This document shows positions 1 to 10,147 of a DNA stretch of 29,256 bases, in pieces. The notes beneath the pieces were generated by a model. The model saw nothing but the letters and a program-made list of their open reading frames with translations. It had not been told where the DNA came from and did not search any database. The stretch is taken from positions 343,611 through 372,866 of the forward strand of contig BMAT01012988.1 of NCBI GenBank assembly GCA_019649035.1. The letters run 5' to 3'. The translations under genes were made by a program, and so were the position numbers. Position 1 is the stretch's first letter; every line of letters begins with the position of its first letter. The DNA comes from Elysia marginata (lineage: Eukaryota > Mollusca > Gastropoda > Plakobranchidae).

Positions 1-30
1 CTCGGCGCGGGATGCGGGCGAAGTGTTAAA

Positions 31-100
31 AAGCCAAAATAGTGGCTTGCTGCACTGGTAAACTCCTGAAATCAAAGCCAATATAGTGGCTTGGCGCGGG
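31..100. repeat. Two copies of a short palindromic repeat
   Basis: AAGCCA, a six-base spacer and TGGCTT occur twice, at 31-48 and 75-92, each able to form a 6-bp hairpin. The motif GGCGCGGG also occurs twice, at 4-11 and 93-100. The block runs to the left edge of the window, so the full unit cannot be defined. It may be the edge of a dispersed repeat. Confidence 0.5.
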
Positions 101-416
101 TCTTGGGTTAAGTCAGAGAGTTGGTTTTAGTAAGCAGCTGTTAAGGACCAGGCCTATCTAGAATCTAGTCAATATCATATACTATCGGAAGGGTTCTGGC
201 AGGGGGGAGCTAGCCTTAGAAATTAAAATTTTTTTGCTGGGGAAGAAAAGCAATATATTCTCTATTGATTTTCTTATAATCTTATTTCATTTGTGCTGTA
301 GACTACAACTAGGCCTATATAGTATTACGCAAAAGACGTGGCATTATAGTATGTTCATGCATGCATATATCCTTACACAACAGTCAGAGTTAAACTGTCA
401 TGAGACTGAGAGTGAC

Positions 417-470
417 CAGAATCACGCACCTCTATCCCCAGTCCCATGTCTTATCAACTAAGCTAAATGT
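417..470 (-). repeat. tRNA-like sequence, possible SINE head
   Basis: Read on the minus strand this begins TTAGCTTAGTTGATAAGAC, a close match to the internal A box of tRNA promoters (TRGCnnAGYnGG). It continues ACATGGGACTG, typical of a tRNA D-arm to anticodon-stem region. The B box about 35 bases on is weak (GTGATTCTGG instead of GGTTCGAnTCC), so it is not a functional tRNA. A decayed tRNA-derived SINE head is the likeliest reading. No clear SINE body follows. Confidence 0.4.
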
Positions 471-3180
471 GACAGTCGATCAGTATTTAAAGCTTGCAAG
501 ATTGTGAGAACACTGAACAGCAATGGGACTCACTATAATATCTGATCTGAATATTTAAAATGCCAGATGGATTTTGAAAGTTGTACTCCCTACATCTATG
601 AAATTTAGAAACAATAAGCACTTATTGTTAAATTTATATTTATAAAGTATTGTAATGTAATTTTGATGGCATGATTTCAAAATTACTACACGGGCGCTGT
701 TTTGAAACTTTGACTAGCTGTGTTTGACTTCTTAGACTGAAGTTGTATAATGAGGGAATGAAGGATGGAATATTTGAAAAGTCTATTCTGTATCCAGCTT
801 TGTAAAACAATCTTCTGGGAAAAAATGGTAAAAAGATTATAAAAATGTACACCCTACATTGTTTTTAATAAATTTATCAATGCTGAAATTAAAGGCAATT
901 AAATTGGCCTTGAAACCTAACATCTATGGTCAAACCTCTCACCTCTGATCTCCGAGTGACAACATGTGAATGTAGAGAAAAATGGCAACTCGAGTGTTGT
1001 AAAATCATCAGTAGGAACAGATTTTAATTGATTGTGATAAAATTATGAAATGCTCAGTCATTATAATTCTAAATTACAAACTAGTTTTATCACTTGGATA
1101 AATTTATGTAATATTATTTATAACCTTTGAGGACAATGGTACAAGTAAAACCTTTAAAATTGTTTCTAAGGTCAATAGTGGCTCCCCTCTGTGGAAATCC
1201 TCCCTAAATCTTATCTATCTCCTTCTTTGTTTTATATGAGATAAGACAAGATTCTACTGAAGGCGCAAACTGTCTACTTGCAGCAATGCCCTATCATTTT
1301 ATAGGCTTAATCAGTTAATATAGGCTGCCATAGTGTGTTTTGGCTGTTTTCTAATTCTCTAGGGAGATGTACACTCAAGGTAACTGACTTACTTAGGTCA
1401 ATAGTGGGGATGTGATTGTGATTTCAATTTGAGGAAAAGTTTCATTCCCATCCCACCGATGTGGATGATGAAAAAATTAACATACCATCCTGGAGATCGT
1501 AATAATAACTCTGTTATTTCAATTATGACTTAGATCTACATTTTATAACCCTTCATTTCATCAGTTATGTTTTTGTTATAATAGAAAATAATGCATCTCA
1601 TTGGACAGTGCCTGTTGTTTCTAAAAATCAGATGTATAAATTATTATCACGGATAAAATTTAGGCTCAGCTAGAGTGGCACCCCTGTTTTGAAATCCTTC
1701 CTGAGATAGTTCTGAGTAGGCGATTTATAAAATAGATCTAGCGCCGTAGTCACAACACCCTAGTAAATTTAGATGCCCACCAAAATCGTTTTAGTTGGGA
1801 GGTTACACTAGTTGTTAATTCACAACACTTGACTTGGGCTAGTTGGTGCGTAAAGCAGTGACTAACTTACACGGCTGTGATAGGTCGCGAGTAAGCTATG
1901 TAAACAAGCAACGGCAACTGATACGACTCGATCATTGAAGTCCATGGGCTCGATTACAAGTGGTGGGCTGTAAGTTTCGTGTAAAAGAACGTCGATCACT
2001 TTGACGGCCTTAATTATAACAATCTTGAGGGAAAACAGTTGATAAATAAACAACAACAGTCAGAATAATCAGCGATGTCCTGAATAGACTAGTTAAAGTA
2101 ACAAAGAAAAATGAACCAACAACAGCTACAATAAAACTAAGCAAAGTTGATGGGCTCTGGAGATAGCCTTTTAGTTCAATTTTCCCATTTCTCTCAGCAT
2201 TTTACTTAAAAAGAAAAAAAATCACAGGTTTGCCGCCTGGTGAAGTAAAAAGGCTCTTTCGCATGTCTATGTTAAATCAGGCTCTTTCTAGCCAGGGATG
2301 TGAATTTCACGTTCCAACATGAGGCTGGCAGTCAGGCGTCATGGTCTACCGCACACGCACCAAGCCTATGAACCATGGAAACGAAAGGGAAAAGTAATAG
2401 GAACTGATTTTTCGCATGTGCAATGGCTCTTGCTCCCTGTTACGAGGGTAAAATAAACTATAAGTCTGAAGTAGCCAGAATAGGGCCTGCATGACTGTTG
2501 TGCATGCGGCGTTAAGTCTGACTTTAAACACTGTCTAGCTACTTCTCAACTAAGCTAACGTCAGAAGTATGCTACTACAGTGTTGTGACTTCCGGCCCTA
2601 GTGTTTAATAGCCATTCTAAACTGCATAGTCTACAGCAAACATGAAGTTAGTTCACCAGAATGATAGTTCCCTGGATGTGGGAATAATAACAAGACTTTG
2701 AGTCATAATAGTATGAAACTGATATAGGAAAGTCTCAGGACTAGAATTGTGGTAGTAGTTTTTTGTTTTACTGGACTAGTCACTATTCATGTAAAATTTT
2801 TGGCCCAGACTATGTCAGGAAAAATGTTAGAATTCCTGGAAGCCAAATTGAAATCCAAGAGAAAAAGCTATAAAGTAAGATACTAAGAAGGGAAGTACAT
2901 CAAAATTTTGTTTTTATAAACTTCACGGAAAAGGGAGAATCAGAAATTTCCAAAAAAATCTATTAACGTCTTATAATGAAAATTTACTGAAAATCCTCAA
3001 AACATCATCTATAGGCTTTGATGAAGTACATGTATATACTATTTTGACCTGAAATCTTAATATTGGCTTAGTTTTAGTTTGGCAAACATCATTAATTTTT
3101 TACAGGAAGGAAAGAGACTTACACCTGAATTCTATTCTTTAGTCCGGTGTCAGATAGTGTGTCAGGTAAAGTAAGGAAAA
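471..3180. other. Non-coding stretch, no gene recognised
   Basis: Apart from faint direct repeats (1169-1205, 1395-1407, 1674-1702), I see only AT-rich sequence with short homopolymers. Open frames here are 60-70 codons, with no recognisable protein features. Given the exon acceptor at 6817, this may be 5' intron or intergenic DNA of the convertase gene, and it could hide an untranslated first exon. Confidence 0.6.
1169..1702. repeat. Diverged direct repeats about 500 bp apart
   Basis: The 29-base segments at 1177-1205 and 1674-1702 match at 24 of 29 positions (shared core AGTGGC-CCCCT and GAAATCCT-CCT). A perfect 13-mer, AGGTCAATAGTGG, occurs at 1169-1181 and 1395-1407, overlapping the first copy. 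These look like fragments of an old dispersed repeat; no element type is recognised. Confidence 0.45.
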
Positions 3181-3189
3181 AAGAGTTTT

Positions 3190-3481
3190 TTCATGTAGTG
3201 CCTAAAATGCTCTAAGCGCTTTACATGAGTTCCCTGACAGACCATTATCAACCAAATTACTTTCTGAACTTACACAGGAGCAGCAAAAAAAGCGCATTGC
3301 TCTAGCACTCTGACAAGATCTTTCAGTCCCTTTAGTCGGGTACCCCAATGTATGAGTGAAGCAAAGAAATGTGTGTGAATAGCCTTTGTCAAGAACTTAA
3401 CGTCAACCTGCGTAAAGCAGGACTGGAACTCTGGACCTCTGGGTCCAAAAGCCGAGTGTCTCCACTAGACCATGACAAAAC
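3190..3481 (-). mobile_element. tRNA-derived SINE with L2-like tail
   Basis: On the minus strand the element starts near 3481 with a tRNA-like head. An A-box-like TGGTCTAGTGG is followed by ACACTCGGCTTTTGGACCC, then AGAGGTCCAGAG and a B-box-like GTTCCAGTCC. A unique body of about 160 bases follows. Near 3230-3190 comes GTAAAGCGCTTAGAG and a short A-rich end. From memory, GTAAAGCGCTT is the start of the 3' tail shared by many L2-clade LINEs and the SINEs they mobilise. The T-arm pairs poorly, so it is not a tRNA gene. Target-site duplications could not be identified, so the ends are approximate. Confidence 0.6.
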
Positions 3482-4254
3482 ACATGTAAATCGAGGCGGA
3501 AAATTTAGACTAGAACAAAACCATGAATAGGGCATAGGCCAAGATTTAGGCTCACTCTCAAATTGGTCTATAGATCATTATTTCAAATTTTGGCATAAAT
3601 CTAGTCCAGTCCTCTTCATCGATTACTCCCTTGAGCTAGTAAAGTTTGGCCTAGATCCCTCATAGCTCTTCATCTAAATCTAGGCATTGAATTAATACAT
3701 TGCCTTAATTTATATTTCATCAATAAAATTGCACTCACAGTATGTCCAGTGTTTTTGTAGATCAAGATGTAGATAGGTTTAGACCTGGGTAAATATAGAT
3801 CAAAGCATTGAAATAAATCATTTTTCTCAGCCATCACACCCTTTCCTCCCATCTGTGGTGGCATCCGGCTTTGCCTGCGGTCACTTGTCACCATAACCAT
3901 CCACACTGCGATAAGGATGCTGGTTGTACGGAGGCAAGCGGAGTCTCCTAAATTTTCATGTCAAGACTTGAGGCAAATCTCAATAAATTGACAATTGGTT
4001 CTTTTACTGCTTCATATTGGAGCATTTTGTGTGTGTTTCATTTGTATCAAATTTAAACATAAGAATTACATCAGATATATTTGAATTTTTGTATCATGAA
4101 TAATTTTTAGCCGTGACGGGACTGGCCGGTGGCCACACCAAAGATATCTGTCTCTGCATGATATTTTGAACACCTTGCATTGCTAGCAGCAAGGACGAAG
4201 GAACTCCCCTTTTCCATGCAATTTTCCCATCAAGGTTGCGACTATGTATGTACA

Positions 4255-4290
4255 CTGGCACATGTCATTCGTCTGGCACGTGTCATTCGT
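4255..4290. repeat. 18-bp tandem duplication
   Basis: CTGGCACATGTCATTCGT at 4255-4272 is followed directly by CTGGCACGTGTCATTCGT at 4273-4290, one mismatch in 18. The changed base turns CACATG into CACGTG, the canonical E-box bound by USF/MYC-class bHLH proteins. Confidence 0.85.
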
Positions 4291-5215
4291 CATGGCGTAG
4301 GTCTTGATCGCAACCAAGAAATGGTGGATTTTATTTTCTATTTTCCTAGCTTTCGTGAACTAACTGTAACTCTAGCTGTGTGGTTTTGTTTTGGTCCTAG
4401 GTCATCCCTGTTATAGCAGGTTTCCACTGTATATATATTTGAAGGTTGAGCCAAAATTTTCCTGCTTATTTGTAATTTTCATAATATATAGGTAGGTGTT
4501 TATGATCCTGAGGAAATTAAATCATTGTTCATCGCATGACTTTGTTGGACCTGAAGGCTAAGGAGATGTAACCCAGGCATTTTTTGGTTATCAAGAAATT
4601 TTTTATCCAGTAAAGCTCAGAAAGAGACTGAGTGAAAAGAGGGAGACGAACACTACAGACAAGTATATAAATAATTAAGCTATTAGAGTATGAATGTCAC
4701 GACTCTGTCATTTGTGATGATGTTTCACAGATTATTTTCTGGGATGTCATAGAAAATTGTAACCAAGCTGTAAAAATGACTTTCTATTTAACATGTGTTA
4801 AACCTTGAAAGTGCTTATTGTACAACTTTCAAAATCATAAAAAATATGATGCTGTACAGAAAGTTAATGGTTCTTTAACATGCAAGCAAGGCAGAGTGTG
4901 CTTACCCATCTAACTCTTCCCAATGACTGCACCAGGGGTAATCACCATCTAAAACTAGTAAAAGTCAAACATCTTGGGAGATGCAAGATTGTGTAACCAA
5001 TTGTAACAATTGGTTGTACTCTCATCTCATTAGACACATACTGACAGCTGTCAAACATCACCCAAGTCTTTAGTCTGGCCCCAGTGCCTTTAAGTCTCAC
5101 GCCTGCATTCTAAGGCCCTATAATGCCTTTGTCTTATTATGTAACGGTAGACAACACTCTGCTTACTCAGATCCACACTGACCAGAGGATTAAAATCACA
5201 AATGACAAGTGATTT

Positions 5216-5299
5216 GATTAGTTGATTACATGTTAATCACAAATAACAGAAGCACAGCCTTATATGAAAAATAATATTCTGTAGATTACAGTGTAATCT
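5216..5299. promoter_or_regulatory. Cluster of palindromic GATTA/TAATC sites
   Basis: TGATTA-CATGT-TAATCA (5223-5239) is a 6-bp inverted repeat, and AGATTACA-G-TGTAATCT (5283-5299) is a perfect 8-bp inverted repeat with one central base. With GATTAG at 5218 this gives five GATTA cores in about 85 bases. GATTA/TAATC is the recognition core of K50 homeodomains (Otx, Pitx, Gsc, bicoid class), some of which bind palindromes as dimers. Enhancer function is inference only. Confidence 0.3.
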
Positions 5300-5647
5300 T
5301 TGGTTACACATGTGTTGTGCAAAAACAATGCAAGTTGGAACTCTTAATAAATTTCTTATGTTGTGGTGTATCTTTTATGGTAGTAGAGGCTAGGCAGATA
5401 CAATTCTGGGAGTATCTGCTAATCACTGTTTCTAGGCATAGTCTGTGCAGCTACATTGTCTAGGCAGACCTGAATCTGGGTTTACTTCAACTTCAGCTAC
5501 AAAACTTCATAAACATTTTTAATGTTAATAAGTGCATTATGTACTGAAAGCACTTAACACTTACATTGCCCAGGACAATCACAGTGCAGTACCTGCTGTG
5601 TAAATGATGTGAAAGATACTGGGCTTTGATTTTCCTTGGCAGTACAG

Positions 5648-6075
5648 CAGACCTGCCATTCATACAGATTAAATCAGTATTTACTGTATAATACTGATTT
5701 TTGGCCAAAATATTAGAAAATACTGATTTTTTTTACTGCCTGGCAACTAATGCCTATGGAGCCAAGTTTCAAAGAGTTAATCCCAGTGTTTATCACTTTT
5801 TTGTAACAATCTGAAAATTGTTATTAGTACATATGATAAAAATGTTTTATGGTAGGCCTACTGTATTATGGAGCTTGGTAGTTTTTTAACCATTATTTTT
5901 TTCCTAAATAGTTTTAATTACGATGGCTTCAATAAAATTGAACTGTTAGTGCTTTAATTAAAAAAGTGTCAGAGTTTGTGAGTATCAATACATGGTCATA
6001 TAGATTTTTTAACCCTGAATACTGATTTTTTAGCTCAATCATACTGATTTTCCATTTTGAAGAGTGGCAGGTCTG
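5648..6075. mobile_element. MITE-like non-autonomous DNA transposon
   Basis: The element is bounded by perfect 11-bp terminal inverted repeats, CAGACCTGCCA at 5648-5658 and TGGCAGGTCTG at 6065-6075. It is flanked immediately by the direct repeat GTACAG (5642-5647 and 6076-6081), as expected of a 6-bp target-site duplication. Inside, ATACTGATTTT occurs at 5691-5701, 5720-5730, 6019-6029 and 6041-6051, with an inverted copy at 5671-5680, so subterminal repeats sit at both ends. It is about 428 bp long with no coding capacity. The CAG-terminal repeats and subterminal motifs resemble hAT-type elements, but those usually make 8-bp duplications, so the superfamily is unresolved. Confidence 0.72.
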
Positions 6076-6224
6076 GTACAGATAACACTCCCATAAAAGC
6101 TATTACCAACCATTGTAACATGCAAACTCACGGTGAATAGCAACAGTTAAAACAACTGGAAATCCTACTGAATGCCGGGGATTTTTCACTTCCTGTAAGT
6201 GGCTGTTGACTCATGAAATCACAG

Positions 6225-6320
6225 AGTGAGGTAACGAGATCTCTGTGAATAGCATTTTCAAAGGATTTAACGACAACTGGCCTAGCAAGGTGGCAAACTC
6301 CTGAGCTTTTAGGTAGTTTA
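6225..6320 (-). repeat. Decayed fragment related to the SINE at 3190-3481
   Basis: The plus-strand segment TGTGAATAGCATTTTCAAAG at about 6243, then GATTTAACGACAACTGG, parallels TGTGAATAGCCTTTGTCAAG at about 3375, then AACTTAACGTCAACCTG, inside the SINE body. Similarity weakens into the tRNA-head side. The same order and spacing argue for a degenerate second copy; a chance match is not excluded. Confidence 0.4.
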
Positions 6321-6817
6321 TCTGGTGAAAGATAGAATTTCTGTGCCCCACTGTGTTAACTTATGGTTTACCTTAGATATGTATGATCTTTCCTCCACTA
6401 ACACTTTTTAGTTGTAAATTTTAGCAAACCGCCAGAATTTAAGCAGTGACTACAAACCATATGTTAATGGAGATACTGGAAACTTGTACGATCATATGTA
6501 TCTTGTACAATCATGGCAGACAGTAAAAAATCTGATGTTTAAGAGCTCAGACTTGCCTAAATCAGATCCGCTGGTAAGAGCACTCAAGGTGAAAAGTGTC
6601 AAATGAAATAAAGTGATAAATCATTCTTCTAAGCATGCTCGAAAGAAATGTTGATTGTATGCATCTTAAATCTTAACAAAATTCATCAATTAATCATGCA
6701 GCATTATTTCTTCAAGGGTGTGTACATCTATGTAAAAATTGATGGTTAATTGACATAACTGTAATGTTACTATTTTATCAAACTAATAATATTAATTTTA
6801 TTTTCTTATCCCCTCAG

Positions 6818-6922
6818 CTCCTACCCAACCTTTGAATCATTTGAGATTTGTTGCCAGTTTTTAAAGAGAATACTTCGTTGAGGATACTGACAACAGTTGT
6901 GGGAAAATCTTCAGTTCAAACA
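6818..6922 (+). other. 5' untranslated part of the first coding exon
   Basis: The sequence before the start codon carries a clear 3' splice site: a branch-like CTAAT at 6783-6787, a T/C-rich tract from about 6796, and CAG at 6815-6817. I therefore place the exon start at 6818 and read 6818-6922 (or to 6949 with the downstream ATG) as 5' UTR. This implies at least one upstream non-coding exon and a promoter outside the part I can recognise. If transcription instead starts inside this exon, the acceptor would be fortuitous. Confidence 0.6.
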
Positions 6923-7108
6923 ATGCAAGTTCCTGGAATCCACTTCATAATGGACTTTAGTTTCATAATTTTTTTACTAATTTCATTGTGTTTCCAATTC
7001 TGCCTATCCAAACATACATTTATCAATGAGTTTGCTGTACATATAAGAGGAGGACATCATATTGCCAGTCGTATTGCAAGGGAAGCAGGACTAGTGAACC
7101 TGGGCCAG
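6923..7108 (+). CDS. Furin-type proprotein convertase, first coding exon (signal peptide and N-terminal prodomain)
   Basis: Kexin-like proprotein convertases are secretory-pathway serine proteases that cut precursors after paired basic residues; their prodomain is a folding chaperone and inhibitor. This exon encodes 62 residues. A hydrophobic signal peptide core (FIIFLLISLCF) is followed by a segment matching the family prodomain start: F-x-N-E-F-A-V-H-I, a G-G turn, I-A-R-E-A-G and V-N-L-G-Q. It ends exactly on the Q codon before GTAAAT, a good donor, in phase 0. Two in-frame ATGs are possible: 6923 and 6950. The second gives a more typical signal peptide (starting MDFSF) and has A at -3 and G at +4; the first also has A at -3. 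An in-frame TGA at 6842-6844 shows the frame does not extend far upstream. The protein continues at 21073. Furin versus PACE4/PC5 cannot be settled from the prodomain alone. Family assignment is by recognition, not a database search. Confidence 0.87.
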
Positions 7109-7849
7109 GTAAATATGTCATAACTTAGAATATATTTCACTTATGTACAATAATGATCCTACAACAATCGCTTTCCTTGCATAAAAATTGGTATTTGATG
7201 GACATTTTAGCCTTCAGTTGTTCTTCTATACATATGATAACTACCTTATTTTGAGCTTAAAAGATAATATTGTAGTGCTCAAGTATACCAACAATAGCCG
7301 CACCTGCTGCAGCTGGACCACCCATACAGCAGGGCCTCTGAGGAATCTCCCTTTTTTTCTATATATACAAAGTCTATTACCTTGCATGGGTATAACTGGG
7401 CAACACCAGGCCCTAACATGGATACAGCGGGAGGAATAGAGCGAGCTTTATAGGAATTCGAGTAAGAATTTAAGCAAGGAACTTTATGTAAACACAGCGG
7501 GCAAGTCTACATAAAACTATATGCTCATTTTTGATTAGGCATGCAGTTGCACTGCACTGTGCTAGCCAGTGCAAGTCTTGAACATGCTTTTGTTTGTCTC
7601 GTTCACAAGTCAGTGTACATTGTATAGTATTAGGGGAAGGGAGAAGGGAGGCTGATTGTGGCATTGTGATTTTCATTAGACAGTCAAGTGCAGTGAGAGG
7701 AGGTACTGTATGCCTAGAATGAGATGATGCGTGTGTTGATATCTTATTCTAAGCTTATACCATGTATATAAAGAGGGGAGGGAAAGGATGAGGAGTCAAG
7801 TTACTAGCCTCGTAGATGTGAGTGCTATCAAAGTAGTTTGATTAAAAAA

Positions 7850-10100
7850 AGTTTTTGTTTAATTTCTCCCCATTTACGTTCCTATTGTGGGAACATTTCT
7901 TCTGGACCCAAAAATCCTGCTTTTGTTCTCTGTAAAGTTTTACTTTTTTGAATGACAACATCTTTTTCTTTTCTCTTTTGATTTGATGAGGTTTTATTCA
8001 CTTTATATTGAACAACTTCTTCAACTTTAGTACACATCATTGTTGTTATATATTTTCTACCCCTACTACATTTTTTTGTCTCAATATTTTGATGCCTAAT
8101 TGTACTGGCTTTAATGTGGTTGTAAAAATGATGCCTCCAGACCTGTTATTCCATTTTGTTTTCTATGCTGTGGCACATTTTACCCCATGGGTGACTTTCT
8201 AGTCTTTCATTATTTTGTGTGTTTTTTCCCTAAGTTTTAGAGCTTGAACAGCCAAGATAAAGTTAATAAAAAAATTATTACAACCGGTCCTAAGACGTCC
8301 AATACTTGTTGGTCTGTCACATATTCTTACTTTTAGTTCTTTCTTATTGATGCTGTCTTTTTCAAGATTTTTGCATTTTAAATTGCATGTTACGGATTGC
8401 CAAATCGTTTTTTAAGACTCATCTTTATGGCTGCCTCCTCCTTTGCATTTTGGTTTGTATCCCTTTTTGGTTTGGAATCGACACAAGTCTGTCAAGTTTT
8501 GTGTTGACCCCCCCTCCCCCCCAAATAAGGTGAAATACATTTGTTTTTCTGTAATATTTCAAAAGCTTTCCTTCCTTACTTCTATTTTTTTTTTTTGAAT
8601 CCCAATTTGTCCTTCACACCAACTTTAGGCTGTCTCCACAGTTGTCATTTTCCTGGTGTTGCAATCACTACCCATAAGTTTTCTATTTTCTGTATAAAAA
8701 TAGTCGGGCAGCTGCCATTAAATTGTAATTTGACCTCAAAACGCCCAAAATGTTTCATCTTTCAGTATTAGTAATTAGTTTTCATTTTCTGTTTGTGTTG
8801 GCTATGTCTGTAGTCTTCGTTGTCTTTAAAATCAGCAACAGGCCTTGGCTGTCGGAATCAGGGCTAAAAAAATTCAGAGATTTAAGGAAAAAGGGCTGTG
8901 TCTTATGCACGTGTGAAATATATGTGAATACTAGGTCTAGTAAGAACTTCGTTTCGTGGCATGTAAGGAGTATTGTGACTTTTTAATAGACTCTTCTTAT
9001 ATTTTCTTTCTATATAACTTAAACATTATAATAAGTTTTTGCCTGACCTCCTACAAAACTAAAAACCTATTTGCCCCCTTGCTTTTTCTAAGCTATTGAA
9101 CTGCTTCCGTTTCTACATTTTTATTATAAGATAAAATCGACATCATAAGCGTGCATGCGATTTCCTCACCCTGTTGTTATTATTTAAACTCACTGGTAGG
9201 CTGTGGCAAAATAGGTCCAACATCTTGTAACAGTAATACATTTGCACGTTCTTTGTACCGTATAGAACTGGGCTAAGGTTGTCGGTTTTCAGCGTTCTTG
9301 TGTTGCTTGTGAACAGGTTTTTTTATGTGTTGCCCTATTTTAATATTTTAGTGTTGATTGGCGTTACTAAGGAAGAAGTGTATCTTTCCTAACTCGACTC
9401 CTTTAAGGATTATTACTAATGGGTCTTATCCTGTGAAGAATGAGACCAGCAGCATCTTCAGCGGGTAATGAACGGGTTTTGAATAGGATGATGGGCCTTC
9501 GGTTTTATGGTGGACTTTTTGGTTAACCAGACTCGGGAATGGGAATTGACTCTCCTGCGTTAATTTGTATCGTTCAAATCTCATACTTTTTGAAGGTTCT
9601 TATTTACTATCGCCAAGCTCTCTTTAAGTTTTGGTGTGCTGTTTTTTATGATTCTACATTAATCTCCCCCTCCCTTGGGCTCTCTGTTTTTTTTTTTTTT
9701 TTTACTGCCTAGTCGTGTTTTTACTTTTCAGCTGTTATGAGTTTTTAAAGTTTTTCGCCAGGCCTCGTATTGGTGATAGACTTCAAACGTTTTGATCTTG
9801 TAATTTCGCCTTTAGTAACTAGCGACAATTTTTATCTTTTGGCTGGGGTCTATAACAATTGAATCCGAAATGTCCTACCCCATCTTATTTTGATACTGTT
9901 TTTGACCACTAGTACAGTATTTGTACTTCTACTACTGTGATTTGTGGCCTTTTCAATTTTTCCTCAAGTTCTTAATTTCTTTCCTCTTGGACTGTTTTTC
10001 TCATCTTATTTCGAACCAACTTCTTCCAACCTTCAACCCAGTTTTTTTCTGATCAAGTACTAGTAGAGTTTCGTTCCATTTAGTCTACTACTGTCTTCAC
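7850..10100. other. T-rich tract of the intron, possibly an old minus-strand retroelement
   Basis: Over roughly 2 kb the plus strand is conspicuously richer in T than A, for example through 8341-8460 and 9960-10060. A 17-base T run lies at 9687-9703. Sense strands of many non-LTR retrotransposons are A-rich and end in poly-A, so a decayed minus-strand element is one explanation. The minus-strand frames are broken by many stops and I could not recognise any reverse transcriptase motif. A plain compositional bias is equally possible. Confidence 0.25.
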
Positions 10101-10132
10101 TCTTGCACGTCTTGCTCTTGTCGCGGCTCAGT

Positions 10133-10147
10133 TCAGCGCCACCTGTG
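10133..10147 (-). promoter_or_regulatory. CTCF-core-like motif, minus strand
   Basis: Read on the minus strand this gives ACAGGTGGCGCTG, matching the AGGTGGCGC core of animal CTCF sites; the upstream half of the vertebrate 19-mer does not match. Weak on its own, listed because two better CTCF-like sites occur in the same gene. Confidence 0.2.

Larger units (their letters stand above)
3482..5639. other. Non-coding stretch upstream of the MITE-like element
   Basis: No gene is recognised. It contains an 18-bp tandem duplication (4255-4290) and a cluster of palindromic GATTA/TAATC sites (5216-5299), described separately. The 8-mers GGTTGCGA (4234-4241) and TCGCAACC (4308-4315) are inverted repeats around the 18-bp duplication. 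The remainder is AT-rich sequence without features. Confidence 0.6.
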
